Shown: positions 13,081 through 25,407 of the stretch, piece by piece
Layout of the letters: each line of letters begins with the position of its first letter
Position numbering within the stretch: the stretch's first letter is position 1
NCBI GenBank assembly: GCA_028571685.1
Contig: CM053166.1
Span: 63,450,111-63,514,110 of the forward strand
Length of the DNA stretch: 64,000 bases
Reading direction: 5' to 3'
DNA from: Heterohyrax brucei
Lineage: Eukaryota; Chordata; Mammalia; Hyracoidea; Procaviidae
The notes under the pieces: generated by a model
The model's input: the letters and a program-made list of their open reading frames with translations, nothing else
Told to the model about the DNA's origin: nothing
Database searches by the model: none
Position numbers and translations under genes: made by a program

Positions 13081-13198
13081 AAGGAGGAGTGTGCTGTCAC
13101 GGGACAAGGAGAGCACTAGGAGCTACACAAAGGTGGGCATGTAAATATAAACTGGATTGTACACTGTCACTCAATCACAATAAATAAATAAATAAATA
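13081..13198 (+). mobile_element. L1 3' end, strongly 5'-truncated, plus strand
   Basis: A 118 bp copy of the L1 3' UTR ('gtgtgctgtcac', 'ggattgtacactgtcactca') ends in an (AATA)n tail. The flanks 'aagtctctgttccc' and 'aagtctgtgttccc' form a 14 bp target-site duplication with one mismatch. Compare the 3' end of the L1 at 49422-56638. Confidence 0.8.
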
Positions 13199-13433
13199 AG
13201 TCTGTGTTCCCTTTCCTCTTGGTTTTCCTTCATCCCTATCTCCAAGTCATTCAGCTGGAGGAATGGTACTTGAGAAACAAATTTCCTGCTACTTTTCACC
13301 TCACTTTGTACGTAACTGCTTGTTCATTTTAAGTCATTCTGTAAATCAGTGAGTCATTTTTGAATGCCCTGAAAAAGACAGCAAAATTGAGAAGGCAGCC
13401 TAATGAATAGCTTTAAACTGCCTTGTACTTGCC

Positions 13434-13586
13434 TGGAGCCCTGGTGACACAGTGGTTAAGAGTTCAACTCCTAACCAAAAGGTTGGCAGTTTGAATCCAC
13501 TAGCCACTTGCAAACACCATGCAGTAGTTTTGCTCTGTCCTATAGGGTTGCTATGAGTCAAAATCGACTCAATGGCAATAGGTTCG
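13434..13586 (+). repeat. AfroSINE, short variant, plus strand
   Basis: A complete-looking copy. The head 'gccctggtgacacagtggtt' is followed by 'tggcagtttgaatccac' (B-box region), 'ctctgtcctatagggttgct' and the tail 'gactcaatggcaatagg'. It is moderately diverged. Confidence 0.88.
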
Positions 13587-15429
13587 TCTTGTTTGAGTTT
13601 GTACTTGAATGAAAGTCCTAATAACTCTACTTTGGGGTTTTTACACTCTGTATAAGTGTTACTAGCAACTCTCAAGAAACAGAATTCAACCTTACTCAGA
13701 AAGATTTATCAAGCCTCTGAAATAGAAGCATTAATGTCATTAGTGATTTTGAAAGTTATGACTGAGGACTTGGAGCTGTTTTGGAACAAAGGAATGAGTG
13801 AAGAGAGTGGTGACAGGATGAGAATGTTGTTGAAATGTTTTTACATTCAAATAATTTTAATAAAATTAGCTAATCTCCAAAAACATCATCAAAGGCCTGG
13901 AGCAGTGACATTTGGTAGCAAGAACATTGGAAGAGGGTTAGAAGTGCTGGATTCCCACCGAGCTTTCATCACCAACTGGTAGCCACTAAACATGATTCCT
14001 TAAAGTTTTATCTTTAAGACAAGAAGGAAGACACTTGGAGACAACCACCTGCATGCTAATCACGGTCTGAGAAGCAGTTCTTGCTTCTCTTAGAGTCAAT
14101 AATAGATTATGAGAGAATTCTCTTTCTCTTGTAACTTCATAATAGTTTACATTTTATGGGACTGAGCAGTGACATGAGCTGGCCTGGATTATTTTCAAGA
14201 CCCCATTAAACTGTACCCATCTGACATTCACTGTCACAGCCCTTACTCAGTCTGCAGCCACTGCTGTGCCCTTGAACGGCCCTGACCTCAGTAATGCTCT
14301 GAGCCCAAGCACTAGGCACTGCATCCTCTCTGTAGCCTGGGCTGTGACTTTAGATTTTTCTTCCCTCTTCCTTCCTGAAAGATGAATCACACTGACATTA
14401 TTCTTCCTACTCTCTGAAGGGAGCTAAGCAAATTCGAGTGTGAGGGCAGGTATATATTTATGGGTGTTCCTTTCCCAAGAACGAGACAGTGGCATTTATG
14501 ATCAAACAATGTTATCAGACAAATATATTCCATGCTCTAGTTTACTTTCTCGGTTAGAAAATGACAAGCTGCTGAACTTCCCATTTCTTTTCTGCTCTGC
14601 AAGTTTTAATACTGTAGCATGGGGTTTGTGAATAAAGAATCCATAAATGAGATTCAAGGATTAAAAATCCCACCTACAATTTTGTATGTGTGAGTGTGCA
14701 AATATGAAATTTAGGTCCATAACTCTCACCAGATTTTAAATAGAATCCAAGAATAAAGAAAAGGATAAGAACAACTAGTGCAAAAGAGTGTTCCATTGCT
14801 AGAGCGTTAACATCAACTATTCCCATCCTCTTATGGAGACAGCTTGGAGAGACAAAGAAAAGGCACAAGTAATATCATTAACAATTTAAAGCATTTTATG
14901 TCAAGGATCTTGTAGTTAAAATTGTCTGGACTAACCACTCTTTAACAAACTCATCAGATTAGTCAATGTCCTTCATCCCGTCTCTAAAATACACTCACCA
15001 ACACCACCAGTCTTGATTCTAGTGCTCTCTCATATTGTTGGTGTCCTCCTCCACTGAGTTAATACTTACCAAGACTCAGTGTGGTCAATGCCCATTCTGT
15101 CCATGCCAGAATATCATCTTTATGTGATTTAACTAAAACCCTCAAGTACCAACTAAATATGAGCATGAAAAGAAAGTGAGTTCTTTGCAAATTTTTAAAT
15201 AAGGCAAATTAATTTTTTATATATAAAAGCTCTTGAATTATATATGGGTAAAACAACTACAGAAGTTTAAGGAAAACATGAAAGAGATTCTGTACTCTGA
15301 GTAAATCTCAAATATCTTTCAGTTTCTGCTGCACTTTAGGGAAAAAACTTGAGATTACAGAAGATGTGTTATGAGCATGGTTTATGTAAGCAGAATGATA
15401 CTCAACCAAAATCCTTGGCCTTATATCAA
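13587..15429. other. intergenic, nothing recognised
   Basis: About 1.8 kb without supported features. The longest frame (13656-13982, plus) has no recognisable domain and is treated as chance. Confidence 0.5.
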
Positions 15430-15925
15430 AGAATTAGGAAATTAGCCAATGACTGCCCTTACAGGGAACACGACATGAAGTCTCTGATGTGTCGGTAGAA
15501 AAATGGGTGTGCAGAACTAGCACTCTATTGAGTTCTTAATGGTCCAGTAAACTGGAGGGTCCCCTGAGGACATGGCCCCTGGACTCTCTGCTAGCCCAGA
15601 GCTGAAACCAATAACAAAGTCAACTCTTCAGACAGAGTGGATTGGACTACAGGACATAGAGTGATGCTGGCAAAGAATGTGCTTAAATACATACATGAGG
15701 CTGTCTGAGCAGCTCCTGTCCAGAGGCGACATGAGAGAGTGGAGAGGGACAAGAGTTGATTGAATGGAAACGGGAAATACGGGGTGGAAAGGAGGAGTGT
15801 GCTGACTCACAGCCGGTAAGGAGGGAGAGAACAGTTACATTTGCATGACAGTGGGGGTGCTGTTATATGGCAAATTGATGTGAATTGTGAACTGTCACTT
15901 AAAACACAATAAAATGTTCTTTAAA
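15430..15925 (+). mobile_element. probable L1 3' UTR fragment, plus strand
   Basis: The end 'gtgaactgtcacttaaaaca' followed by 'caataaaatg' resembles the L1 3' ends at 13140-13198 and 56575-56605. The upstream 400 bp has the G/A-rich character of an L1 3' UTR. It would be a 5'-truncated insertion. The left limit is uncertain. Confidence 0.5.
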
Positions 15926-16237
15926 AGAAAAAGAAAAAATTAGGAAATTAACACAAATTTTCATGTTTTGAGTTAAAATTAAAAGTTTCAAAAATGTGTA
16001 ACTCATCTTTACGATTCTCAACTTGAACCAGGTTTTTCTATTAGCCAAACAATCATCAATCCTCTACTGGATAATTTAGAGCAATTCTACTGTATTGAGA
16101 TCCCAGACAGGAAAAATGGGTTCCAGGACCCACATTTTCCAAACTCGTTGTTAGTGTTAGTGTACTTGATGATACAGATGATTCATCCATACTCAGGATC
16201 AATGTGTTCTTTATACAAAAATTTAGACATTTAATGT

Positions 16238-16267
16238 CGGATCTGACTCGATGGCACTTGACTTAGC
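16238..16267 (+). mobile_element. 30 bp AfroSINE-tail insertion with target-site duplication
   Basis: The insert (cggatctgactcgatggcac then ttgacttagc) is only the SINE tail. It is flanked by exact 8 bp direct repeats 'tttaatgt' at 16230-16237 and 16268-16275. It is an extremely 5'-truncated retroposon. The copy at 55589-55621 starts at nearly the same internal position. Confidence 0.72.
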
Positions 16268-16284
16268 TTTAATGTTAATTTGAA

Positions 16285-16575
16285 TCCTCTAGGAAGCAGA
16301 TTCTAAGGTGAGGTCAGATGTTCAGGAGATCTGTTGGGGGACATTTGGGTGAAAGAGGAAGGAGAGATGAAATAGGAATAGGTAGAGAGAGCTCTTGGTC
16401 AATATGCAGGTCTGACTCCTGTGAAAGAGAGGAGAGAGGAAAAAGAATTGGGTAGGAAGTACTTCAGACTGCAGTATAGCTCTGAGAAAGTCTGAGCCAC
16501 ACAAATGGGAAATCCCAGAGCAAAAGTTTACCATAAAGAAGTTCATTGTAAGGTTAAAATGGCCCGGCTTTACAA
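16285..16575. repeat. old dispersed repeat, copy 2 (LTR-like)
   Basis: The partner of 11795-12130. It shares 'aggtctgactcctgtgaaa', 'cagactgcagta', 'ctctgagaaagtc' and 'cagagcaaaagttta', in the same orientation. It is non-coding and probably an old LTR. Confidence 0.5.
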
Positions 16576-17204
16576 TTCTCAACCCTTCTATACTCAGTCT
16601 TTGCAGAGTGTGAATGTCACAAGGGATCCCAAAGGTGCAGCAGCTAGAGCATACAAACTAACTATTCTAGGTCACATGACTGTACAATATTTTTCTATTA
16701 CAAAGCATGGCCACTGGAAATAAACACTAATCTCTAAGTGGGCTTAGAACAGCAGAGTGTAGGGAACACGGAGAACTCAACCATACTCAGCCATCTCTCT
16801 CAATGGACTCTTAAGGACTCATTCTTTGTTTATCTACCTGCACCCAAAACCTTGAGGTAAAATGATTACCTATGGATTCTATGATAAAGCCTGTCAAATA
16901 TTTTCCTGGACATACAAATAAATAGCATCTTTGGTAGACTGATTTCAGATTTAGCAAGTCTTAAGTGAGTTCCTATTATACATATGTCAGGCACTGTCAT
17001 ATAGATCTACAATGGTGTCCTGTACAGACAATAAATAACTCATGGAGCTTACACTCAAGTAACAAAGATAGACAATAAGCATAAAAATCAGTGGACAAGA
17101 AAACAGTAATGTCTATGATACAAATCAAACATGCTAGAAAGTGAATGAAGAAGGAAAGATGGTCAGAAGACTTTAGAAAGCTACTTCTCTGAGGCCTCCA
17201 TGTG
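16576..17204. other. intergenic with a possible ancient repeat
   Basis: The stretch 16985-17110 ('caggcactgtcatatag', 'catggagcttacactcaa', 'gacaataagcata') has the wording of an ancient mammalian interspersed repeat, not assignable by eye. Nothing else is seen. Confidence 0.4.
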
Positions 17205-20200
17205 TCAATCAGTTTGTCATACTATGAGGGTTTGCGTGGTACTGTGATGCTAGAAGCTATGCTACAAGTATTCAGATATTAGCAGAGTCAACCTCAGTGG
17301 ACAGATTTCAGCTGAGCTCCCAAACTAAGACAAATTAGGAAGAAGGAACTTGCAGTCAACTTATAGCCAGAGAAAACCTTATGAATAGCAGTGGAATATT
17401 GTCAGATATAGTGCCAGAAAATGAGTCCCCCAGGTTGGAAAGCTCTCTGAAGATGACTGGGAAAGAGTTTGCCTCCTCAAGGTAGAGTCAACCTTAATGA
17501 TATGGATGGAGTCAAGCATTCGAGACTTTCATTTGCAGATGTGGCATGACTCAAAATGTGAAGAAACAGTTGCAAACATCCATTAATAATCATAATGTGG
17601 ACTGCACAAAGTAGGAAGCTAGGAAAATTAGAGATGGTCAAAGATGAAAAGGAATGCATAATCATCAACATCCTGGGCATTAGTGTGCTGAAATGGACTT
17701 GTATTGGCCATTTTGAATGGGACAATCATTTGGCCTATTATATTGGGAATGACAACTTGAAAAGAAATGTCATTGTATTCAATATCAAAAAGAATATTTC
17801 AGATCTATCCTGAAGTACAAAGCTGTCAGCTGTACACTTACAAGGAAGACCAGTTAATATGACTATTACTCAAATTTGTGCACCAACCACTAAGGACAAA
17901 GATGAAGACACTGAAGATTTTTACCAGCATCTGCTATCTGAAATTGATTGAGCATGCAATCAGGATACGTTGATAATCACTGATGTTTGGAAGACCAAAG
18001 TGGGAAAACAAAGAAAAAGGATCAGTAATTGAGAAATACAGCCTTTGTGACAGAAACAAAGCTAGAGACCACATGATAGAAGTTTGCAACACCAATGACT
18101 TCTTCATTGCAAATACCTTTTTTCACCAACATAAACAGTGACTGTACACATGGACTTTGCAGATGGAATACATGGGAATCAAATCAACTACATCTGAGGA
18201 AAGAGATGATGGAAAACTCAATATCATCAGTCAAAACAAGGCCAGGGGCCAATTGCTGACTGCTCATATGCTAGTTCAATTTGAAACCAAATTACACATC
18301 CAAAGTACAACCTTGAGTATATTCCAACTGATTGTAGATACCATCTCAAGAATAGATACAACACACTGCACACTAATGACCAGATGAGTTGTAGAATGAC
18401 ATCAAGGATATCATAAATGAAGAAATCAAGAGGTCATTACAAATACAAGAAAGAAAGACCAAACTGAATATCAGAAGAGACTCTGAAACTTGTTCTTTAG
18501 TATAGAGTAGCTAAAGCAAAAGGAAGAACTGATGAACTAAAAGAACTTCACAGAAGATTTCAGTGGATGGTTATAGAAAACAAAATATTATAACAACATG
18601 TGCATAGAGCTAGGGATGCAAAGCCTAAAGAGAAGAACACACTATGCATTTCTCAAGTAGAAAGAGTGGAAGAAACATTCAAAACCTCGAGTTGCAATAG
18701 TGAAGAATTCTATGAAGAAAGTATTTAACAGTGCAGGAAGTATCAAAAGAAGATGCCACTATACCAAAAATAACTGGATGACATTCAACCATTTTAAGAG
18801 ATAGCACATGATCAGGAGCCACTGGTACTGAAGGAAGAAGTCCAAGCTGCACTGAAGGCACTGGCACAAAACAAGTCTTCATGAATTGATGCAGTATCAA
18901 TTGTCATGTTTCAACAAACAGAAGCAGACTTTGAAATGCTCACTCATCTATGTCAAGAAATTTGGAAGACAAATTTCGCCAATCAACTGGAAAGGATCCA
19001 TACTTACACCTATTCCCAAGAAAAGTGATTCAACCAAATGTGGAAATTATTGAACAATATCATACACAAGTAAAATTTTGCTGAAGATCATTCAAAAGCA
19101 GCCGCAGTAGTATAGTGACAAGGAACTGCCATAAATAAAGGCTGGATTCAGAAGAAGACATGGAACCAATGGTATCATTGCTGATGTCAGATGGATCGTG
19201 GCTGAAAGTAGAGAATATCAGAAAGATGTTTACCTGTGTTTTATTGACTATGCAAAGACATTCTGTTGTGTGGATCATAAAAGTTTATGGACAACAGGTG
19301 GAGAATGGGAATTCCAGAACACTTAACTGTGCTCATGAGGAAGAGGTAGTCATTTGAACCAAACAAGAGGACATTGCATGGTCTAAAGTCAGGAAAGGTG
19401 TGCATTGGGGCTGTACCCTTTCACTGTACCTATTGAATCTGTATGCCAAGCAAGTAATCTGCGAAGCTAGACTATATGAAAAACATGGCATCAGGATCAG
19501 AGGAAGACTCGTTAACAACCTGCATTATACGGATGTCACAACCTTGCTTGCTGAAAGTAAAGAGGACTTGAAACACCGAGGAAGATCAAAGACCACTCTC
19601 TTCAATATGGATTACACATCAGCATCAAGAAAACAACAATCTTTATAACTGGACCAATAAGTAGTGTTGTGACAAATGGAGAAAAGATTAAGGTTGTCAA
19701 GGATTTCATTTTACAGTCAACCCTCAAGGAAGCAGCAGTCAAGAAATCAAAAGATGTGTTTTATTGGGCAAATCTGCTGCAAAAGACCTCTTGAAAGTGT
19801 TAAAAAGGAAAGATGTCACTTTGAAGACTAAGGTGCACCTCACTCAAGGGATGTTTTCAATCACATCATATGCATGTGAAAGCTGGACAGTGAATAAGGA
19901 AGACAGAAGAACTGATGTCTTTCAAATGTGGTGCTGGAGAAGAATATTGGATATACCATGAACTGCCAAAAGAACAAACAGATTTGTCTTGAATGAAGTA
20001 CAACCAGTGTGTTCCTTAGAAGAAAGGATGCTGAGACATTTTCCTTAAATACTTTGGACATGTTTTCAGGAGGGACAAGACCCTGGAGAGCAACATTATG
20101 CTTGGTAAAGTGGAATGTCAGCAAAAAAGAGGATGACTCAACAAAATAGATTGGCACAGTGGCTGCTACAGTTGGCTCAAACATAACAACAATTATGGTC

Positions 20201-20280
20201 ATGGCACAAGACCAGTGTTTAGTTCTGTTGTACATAAGGTTGCTATGAGTTTGAACTGACTTGACGGCACCCAACAACAA
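17205..20280 (+). mobile_element. RTE/BovB-like LINE, full-length-like, decayed
   Basis: About 3.1 kb, the usual size of a BovB/RTE element. It has a 5' region (17205-17560) also found in the derivative at 22780, then one endonuclease/reverse transcriptase coding region broken many times, then a tail 'gctatgagtttgaactgact' with 'tgacggcacccaacaaca'. That tail resembles the 3' end of the AfroSINEs here. RTE elements carry one ORF and lack an ORF1. Confidence 0.88.
17560..19961 (+). pseudogene. RTE LINE protein remnant (endonuclease-reverse transcriptase)
   Basis: In intact relatives this single protein nicks DNA with an AP-like endonuclease and copies RNA in place; it is the presumed helper of the local SINEs. 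Visible pieces are 17595-17813, the endonuclease start ('ILGISVLKWT' and 'GNDNLKRNVIV'), then 19400-19648, the reverse transcriptase C-terminal half ('GCTLSLYLLNLY', 'IRGRLVNNLHYTDV'). The catalytic box reads YTDV where YADD is expected, so it is dead. The last piece is 19764-19961 ('SYACESWTVNKEDRR', 'WCWRRILDIP'). The regions between are frameshifted. Confidence 0.85.
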
Positions 20281-21749
20281 GTCTGAGGAGGGGACAATTT
20301 AAGGGGAAGCCTAATTGGAAAGAGGGGCATGAGAATTTGGGATAGAAGAAATAGGAAAGGCAAAGTCGTATGGTGGGAAAGACTTTGGAACATTGGTTGA
20401 AGAGAAAGAAGACCATTTGGAGAAAGAGAAGCCAGCTGAGGTAGGGCTTATGAGACATGGGAAGGAGTCTGGATTCTATCCTAAGTGTGATGAGAAGCCT
20501 TGAGAAGTTTTAAGTAGGGGAGTGACATGGCCTGATGTACATGTTAACATTAGTGGTTTCAGAGTTTCTATATGGAAGGAACTTGACTGTGGTAAGATGT
20601 GTAAAAGGTTTTCTTGGGGGGGTGGGCAATTGAGAGGCCAAGACACGGGGTAGTATCACTTTTTGCATAAAAAAATGAGAAAATGTCCATTGTATGCACC
20701 AAAACATATAGGGGTAAAGGACTAATGGGAATTATGAGATGATTAAAATGTCTACAGCTGAACTCACTCTCATCCTTTAGCATCACCAAAGTATTTTTTT
20801 TTTTAATCATCATGATTACTGGGTAGAGTGTGAATGTGAGGGATACCTGGAAACTAATTATGAGGCTTGCTGCAGTGGTACCAGTAAAAGATAATAGTGG
20901 CTTAGATTAAGGAGGTAGCAATGGGAATGGAGCAACCAGGACTTATTTACATTTGTTTTCATGTGAGGACATGGTTGGTAGTCACCAGTTTTGTGATATG
21001 CTGGGCATTACAGAAAATTCTTCCAAGCTGTGCTCTTTCCTCATTTCTTCACGGTGTGTTTCTGTGTTTCAATTTGTAGCAGACACTGTAAGTGTTCTGC
21101 TGTAATCACCTGCAATCTTTTTTTTTAAATCATTTCCACGAATCCATCTGACTTTGGTGTGCTTTTGGCAACAATGGGCTGTACTTGAGACTCTTTTTCA
21201 GAGAACTTCCCTCTAGCTACAGAAGTACTTTGCCCAGACACACAGACAGTTGAAAATGCCTAGCAGTTTACGTCTCTCCCATCCCCACCCCCTGCCTGCC
21301 TCACAGGTACAGGAATCTGAAAACCCAGCTACTTTGCCTTAAATTGGGACAACTCAGAGATGTAACTCATCCTCCAGAGTTCCCTTGCAGGATCAGACTG
21401 AAGCTATCCACCACAGGAATTGGCTTCAAAGCACATCCTCACTTGGCTTCTTTTCCTTCACTGTACTGCTTCCTTACTGGCTGATTCTGGTATCATTTCC
21501 TGAAAAATTTACTTGTACCCAAATCCTTACGTCACAGTCAACTTCTGAGGAACATATCCCAAAACAAAACTTTTCCCCTTGGTCTCCCTTTACGATTGAT
21601 GCTTCTTTGACTCATACACAACTCCTAACATTTTATCTGAGACTTTGCAAAGTCTCATATAGATGGTTTATCACACACGTTGTAGCCTGAAGATAATTGA
21701 AATTTTAGGCTTTTTATCTAGTTTGCCAATTACATCATTTTTAAAAAAA
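20281..21749. other. intergenic, mostly unrecognised
   Basis: 20430-20540 ('ggattctatcctaagtgtga', 'agtaggggagtgacatgg') resembles a widespread ancient mammalian repeat. The rest, including a plus frame at 21385-21690, has no recognisable domain. Confidence 0.45.
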
Positions 21750-21955
21750 TTCCCTGGATAGTACAAGCAGTTAATTTTCTTGGCTGCTAACCAGAAGGTT
21801 GGAAGTTTAAGTATACCCACAGGCTCCTCAGAAGAAAGACCTGGTGATCTACTTCCAAACAATTATTCATTGGAAACTCGGTGGAGAACAGCTCTACTCT
21901 GACACACATGGGGTTGCCCTGATTCTGGATCAACTTGAAGACAACCACTGGATAG
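21750..21955 (+). repeat. AfroSINE-like SINE, diverged, plus strand
   Basis: It contains 'ggctgctaaccagaaggttg', 'acaggctcctc', 'agaacagctctactctgac' and a decayed tail ('gatcaacttgaagac'). It belongs to the variant with 'acacatggggttg' in place of the usual 'tatagggt' block. Confidence 0.65.
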
Positions 21956-21989
21956 GTTGTATACTATCACTCATTAGTTAGTTTGTAGC

Positions 21990-22745
21990 ATTATAGTAAT
22001 ACAGGGAGCCTAGAGGCCTCTGTAAACACCTTTCAGTAAACGACGTAATCAAAACTACAAACAGGTGTTGGGGGCAGGGTGGAAGGACTCAATAATTAAT
22101 TACATACTGAGACAGCTAGATAGGACAAGCACATGAGGCTGTCTTGGTAGTTTAGAAACTCCTAAAGACTACAGTGTTGTAAACAGTATGAGGGTGATGT
22201 GATCAGAACTAATATACGACAGATTAATATACTACAGATACCAAAAGAACAAGAACTTCTTTGTTTTTCAGGATGAATCAGAAAGTGCTAACGTGAGAAA
22301 TATGCATAGTGGTGCAAGGAGTAGGCACTATGTGGTCTTCCAGCAGAGGTACACAAGAGCATAAAGCTGATACTGGGATTTGAACAAAGATCTCAAAAGA
22401 TGACACTTGCACAACATCCCATAATACTCATAAGTCCTGCCACTGCCTCCCAGAACCCTTTGCTGCTGACTCCATTTTGTACAAAGAGCTAAGTACAATC
22501 TAATTTCCCTTGCCCCACCACTTCCTAGAAATCTCCACCTCCAGTATGAATAAAACATGAGAAACTTCCTTCTCTAAATACTTTCTAAGCCCTGATAAAA
22601 CCTTTGTTCAGGCAAGAGGAGGTACGCATTACCTAAGCCCTCCCCATCTCTGCTTCCAAGCTTCTTTAATAAAGTTTTTGCTCATGTGGAAAGATCCTAT
22701 GTGCTGTACCTGTTCATCCGTGATGGGTGAGGAGCAAGAACCTTA
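21990..22745 (+). repeat. old LTR, family A, copy 1
   Basis: It shares a 5' block ('acagggagcctagaggcctc') and a later block ('acaacatcccataatactca') with 37545-38050 in the same order. It has an AATAAA signal ('tttaataaagtttttgctc', about 22667) followed by a U5-like stretch and a possible end '...cttagaca' near 22748. These are LTR traits, but the boundaries are not fixed by a duplication. Confidence 0.55.
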
Positions 22746-22779
22746 GACAGGTCTGTGGCATCTGAAATGATGTCCAGTA

Positions 22780-23140
22780 ACAGTAGTGGGTTGTATGTTA
22801 CTGTGATGCTGGAAGTTATGCCACTGGTATTTCAAATACCAGCTGGGATACCTATAGTAGGTACGTAGTAGCAGAGCTTCCAGACTAACACAAACTAGAA
22901 AGAAAGGCTTGGTGCTCCTCTTCCAAAAATTAGCCAATGAAAATCTTATGGATCACAAGAGAATATTGTCTGATACAATGCTGGAAGATGAGCCCCCTAG
23001 ATTTGAAGGCACTACACAGTAACTGCAACAGTGGACTCAAACTTACCAATGATCATGAAGATGGCACAGGGCCAACCAATGTTTCCTTTTGTTATACACA
23101 TGGATGCCATGAGTCAAATCTAACTTGATAGAAACAACAA
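22780..23140 (+). mobile_element. internally deleted RTE derivative (SINE-like)
   Basis: The first 230 bp match the 5' end of the RTE at 17205 ('gttactgtgatgctggaag', 'gaatattgtc'). The text then jumps to its 3' end ('gtggactcaaac', 'tcatgaagatggcacagggc', 'gccatgagtcaaatctaact'). It therefore keeps both termini and lacks the whole coding region, the design of a LINE-derived non-autonomous element. Confidence 0.78.
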
Positions 23141-23164
23141 TAGGTTACAACACTTTGCCATTAC

Positions 23165-23318
23165 TTTACAAATTTGGGTCTGAAAGAATGACCCAATCTC
23201 TTTCAGTGTGAGTTTTCTCATGTATAAAATGAAAATAATACCTGACTTAGAGATTTGAGATAATGTATATAAAACTTTGAACATAAAGCTTAGAATAAAT
23301 AAATAGTTAATAAAGTAG
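23165..23318 (+). repeat. MIR SINE, plus strand
   Basis: It reads as a decayed MIR: 'gacccaatctctttcagtg', 'gttttctcatgtataaaatg', 'aataatacctgacttag', 'gagataatgtatataaa', 'agcttagaataaataaa'. MIRs are ancient mammalian SINEs. Confidence 0.75.
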
Positions 23319-23319
23319 A

Positions 23320-23911
23320 TGGGATAAAGAGCTAAACAGGACTCACTCCATTTCTATCAATGTATGCCTGTTTTTCTTAAAGTCCTGGCTTGCTAGCACT
23401 ACCCAGACTCAGGAAAATTTCTCATTAACTTGTGACCCACTATGACTATGAGGAGGGGAGGTGATGCACCAGTCATGGAGATAAAATCTTTGCAGCCAGT
23501 TTGTTTTAGGTTTTCTCCAAATCATCAAAATACATGGAGGCGCCAGTCACCAATTACCTTGCCCAGACAACTACCACAAGAAACCTCCAGATGGACCCCT
23601 TCTGGGTTCCAGATTGCCTATCTCCTCTGGACCACAGGTGCCTGTCTCAGGATAGATCCCCTCCAGGGGCTCCGGACATCCATCTCTGGACTTCCTACAC
23701 AAATTGCCCACACTATTCCATCCCTCCAACCTAATGTTACCCTTAGCTACTCAATAAAAACCCTCAGTCTGACTAAAGGTGGTGGACAAGCTTTTAAGAC
23801 TTGATTCCCCAATCTCTTGTATATCAATATAAAAAATAAACCTTTTGATCACCCATCTCACCCATCTTAGTATTAGCTTTGCAGCAGGTGACACAGATCT
23901 GTGTTTTGTGG
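23320..23911 (+). repeat. class I LTR, family B, 5' copy
   Basis: It aligns along its length with 39468-40123: 'cttgtgaccca', 'atgactatgaggaggggagg', 'ataaaatctttgcagccagt', 'actcaataaaaaccctcagt', 'attagctttgcagcaggtga'. The AATAAA at 23752 sits where a poly(A) signal is expected, and the LTR ends near 'gtggtaaca'. The open frame 23442-23804 inside it has no known domain. Confidence 0.75.
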
Positions 23912-25407
23912 TAACAAATTGGTAGCTGATATGGGGAAGCAGCCACTTGAAACGTGGTGGCCCATGGTAGAGCCTGGGACAAATTGATGACTATCACATC
24001 AGTTACAGTTACCTCCGGGAGAACGTCGATCTGTCCTGTGCCTGCTGTGGCACCACAAGTCCCAAACTGCACTTCTTCCTAAGGTGAGCAATCATGATGT
24101 TTGTCTGGAAAAGTCCTCTTAAGGTGCAAGTTTGCAATTTCTCTCCCTGTTGTGCTCAGTGCCATAGTGGTGGGGTAGACCTAAGGGAGGTCTGTGTTAA
24201 GACTTTACCTGAGCCATGCCTTGGATGGTTTCTGGGGCAAATAGTTCCCCAGATGTTCCTAAGGTTAACAGCTCTCTAGATGGCTCCTGAAGTGAGTAGC
24301 ACTTCAGATGTTCCTGGAGTAAGCTTTGGACAACAAGCCCCACGAGCAGGATTTGCCTGGAAAGGCTCAGGTTGGCCTAGAGTCTTGTGTGTGAATGTAG
24401 CTGACTGCCCTTGTTGCCCCCCCTGGTAGCTGAGGGCAGGGAGGGAGGGTGAGAGAAAGAGAGAGAGAAGACAAGTCATACATGTGTGTTTGGTAGAGTG
24501 AATGCATATTAGCATAACTTCATGTTTGTGTCAACACAGTAGCTCTTGTGAAAAACTGAGAGGGCTTGGAAACATCTTCATTGTTGTGTTAAATCCACAC
24601 TTGCACAAGCCACCCCATCAGGTTCTAGCACACTTTTGAGAATGATTCAGTCATTGTAGGACCTAGACGCCAAAAGGTAGAAAACGTTTGGTGTCCCCAA
24701 GGATTTTGGAAGAGTGCCCCAGGGAAGATGGAGCCAAAAGACTAGAATACAGGAAATACTGAGTTAGATCTCATTAGAAGGGGAGTCACTTTTCATGTTG
24801 GTCGTTGAGCTCTTTCCTGAAAGAAGATTATGACCTCTGGTAGCTGAGATGGAGAGAAGTTCCTCTGTTCTTCCTTGGTACCCCTAGGGATGTATTCTGG
24901 CCAAGTGGAAAAGATACGCTTATGAGCCAAAGACTAAAGAAAATTATGTTTTTGTGCAACAATATATGACCTCTGTATTCATTGAGAGATCAGGAACATG
25001 TGGTCCTAGGCTAAGCAAGATAATTGCCTCTCCCTCCACAGTGTGTGGTGAGATGCCGTTCTCATATGCCACTGCCCCATTCTAACTGAAGGACCTTGTC
25101 ATCTCCAAATCTCTTATGCTTTTTAGGGACAATGGCACCAGTATCACTGTTAAGAGGACTCCAGCCCCATTTCTATCCCCTTTGCCTTTACTTTTCACAC
25201 TGGCCTTCATTCTGACCACCTGTTTTTCAAACCCTCATTATTTTTGTGAAGTTTGTTCAGTTGTGTGAACCCCAGGTTTGTAATTTTCTGGGGAAAGAGA
25301 TTGTGTTAGTCCTGTAGCCTGAGTGTTTGTTGTATGTACAAAGTTCAAAAGTTTGGCCTTCAGCAACACATTTGGCCAATTCAACCTAGGAATTGCTTTT
25401 TTTCTTT
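23912..25407 (+). other. probable provirus leader and gag 5' region, non-coding now
   Basis: It directly follows the 5' LTR. A possible primer binding site begins at 'ttggtagctgatatgggg' (23914) but does not match a tRNA I can name with confidence. A G/A-rich patch is at 24430-24470. No intact gag frame is visible. Confidence 0.4.

Noticed and set aside
13434..13520. tRNA-like A/B box sequence
   Set aside because: It is the head of a SINE; no cloverleaf with an anticodon arm and acceptor stem can be drawn convincingly.
21385..21690. 101-codon frame with hydrophobic start
   Set aside because: No recognisable family and no splice context or conservation evidence available; treated as chance.
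23442..23804. 120-codon frame, Pro/Thr-rich
   Set aside because: It lies wholly inside the class I LTR and has no counterpart kept open in the other LTR copy.
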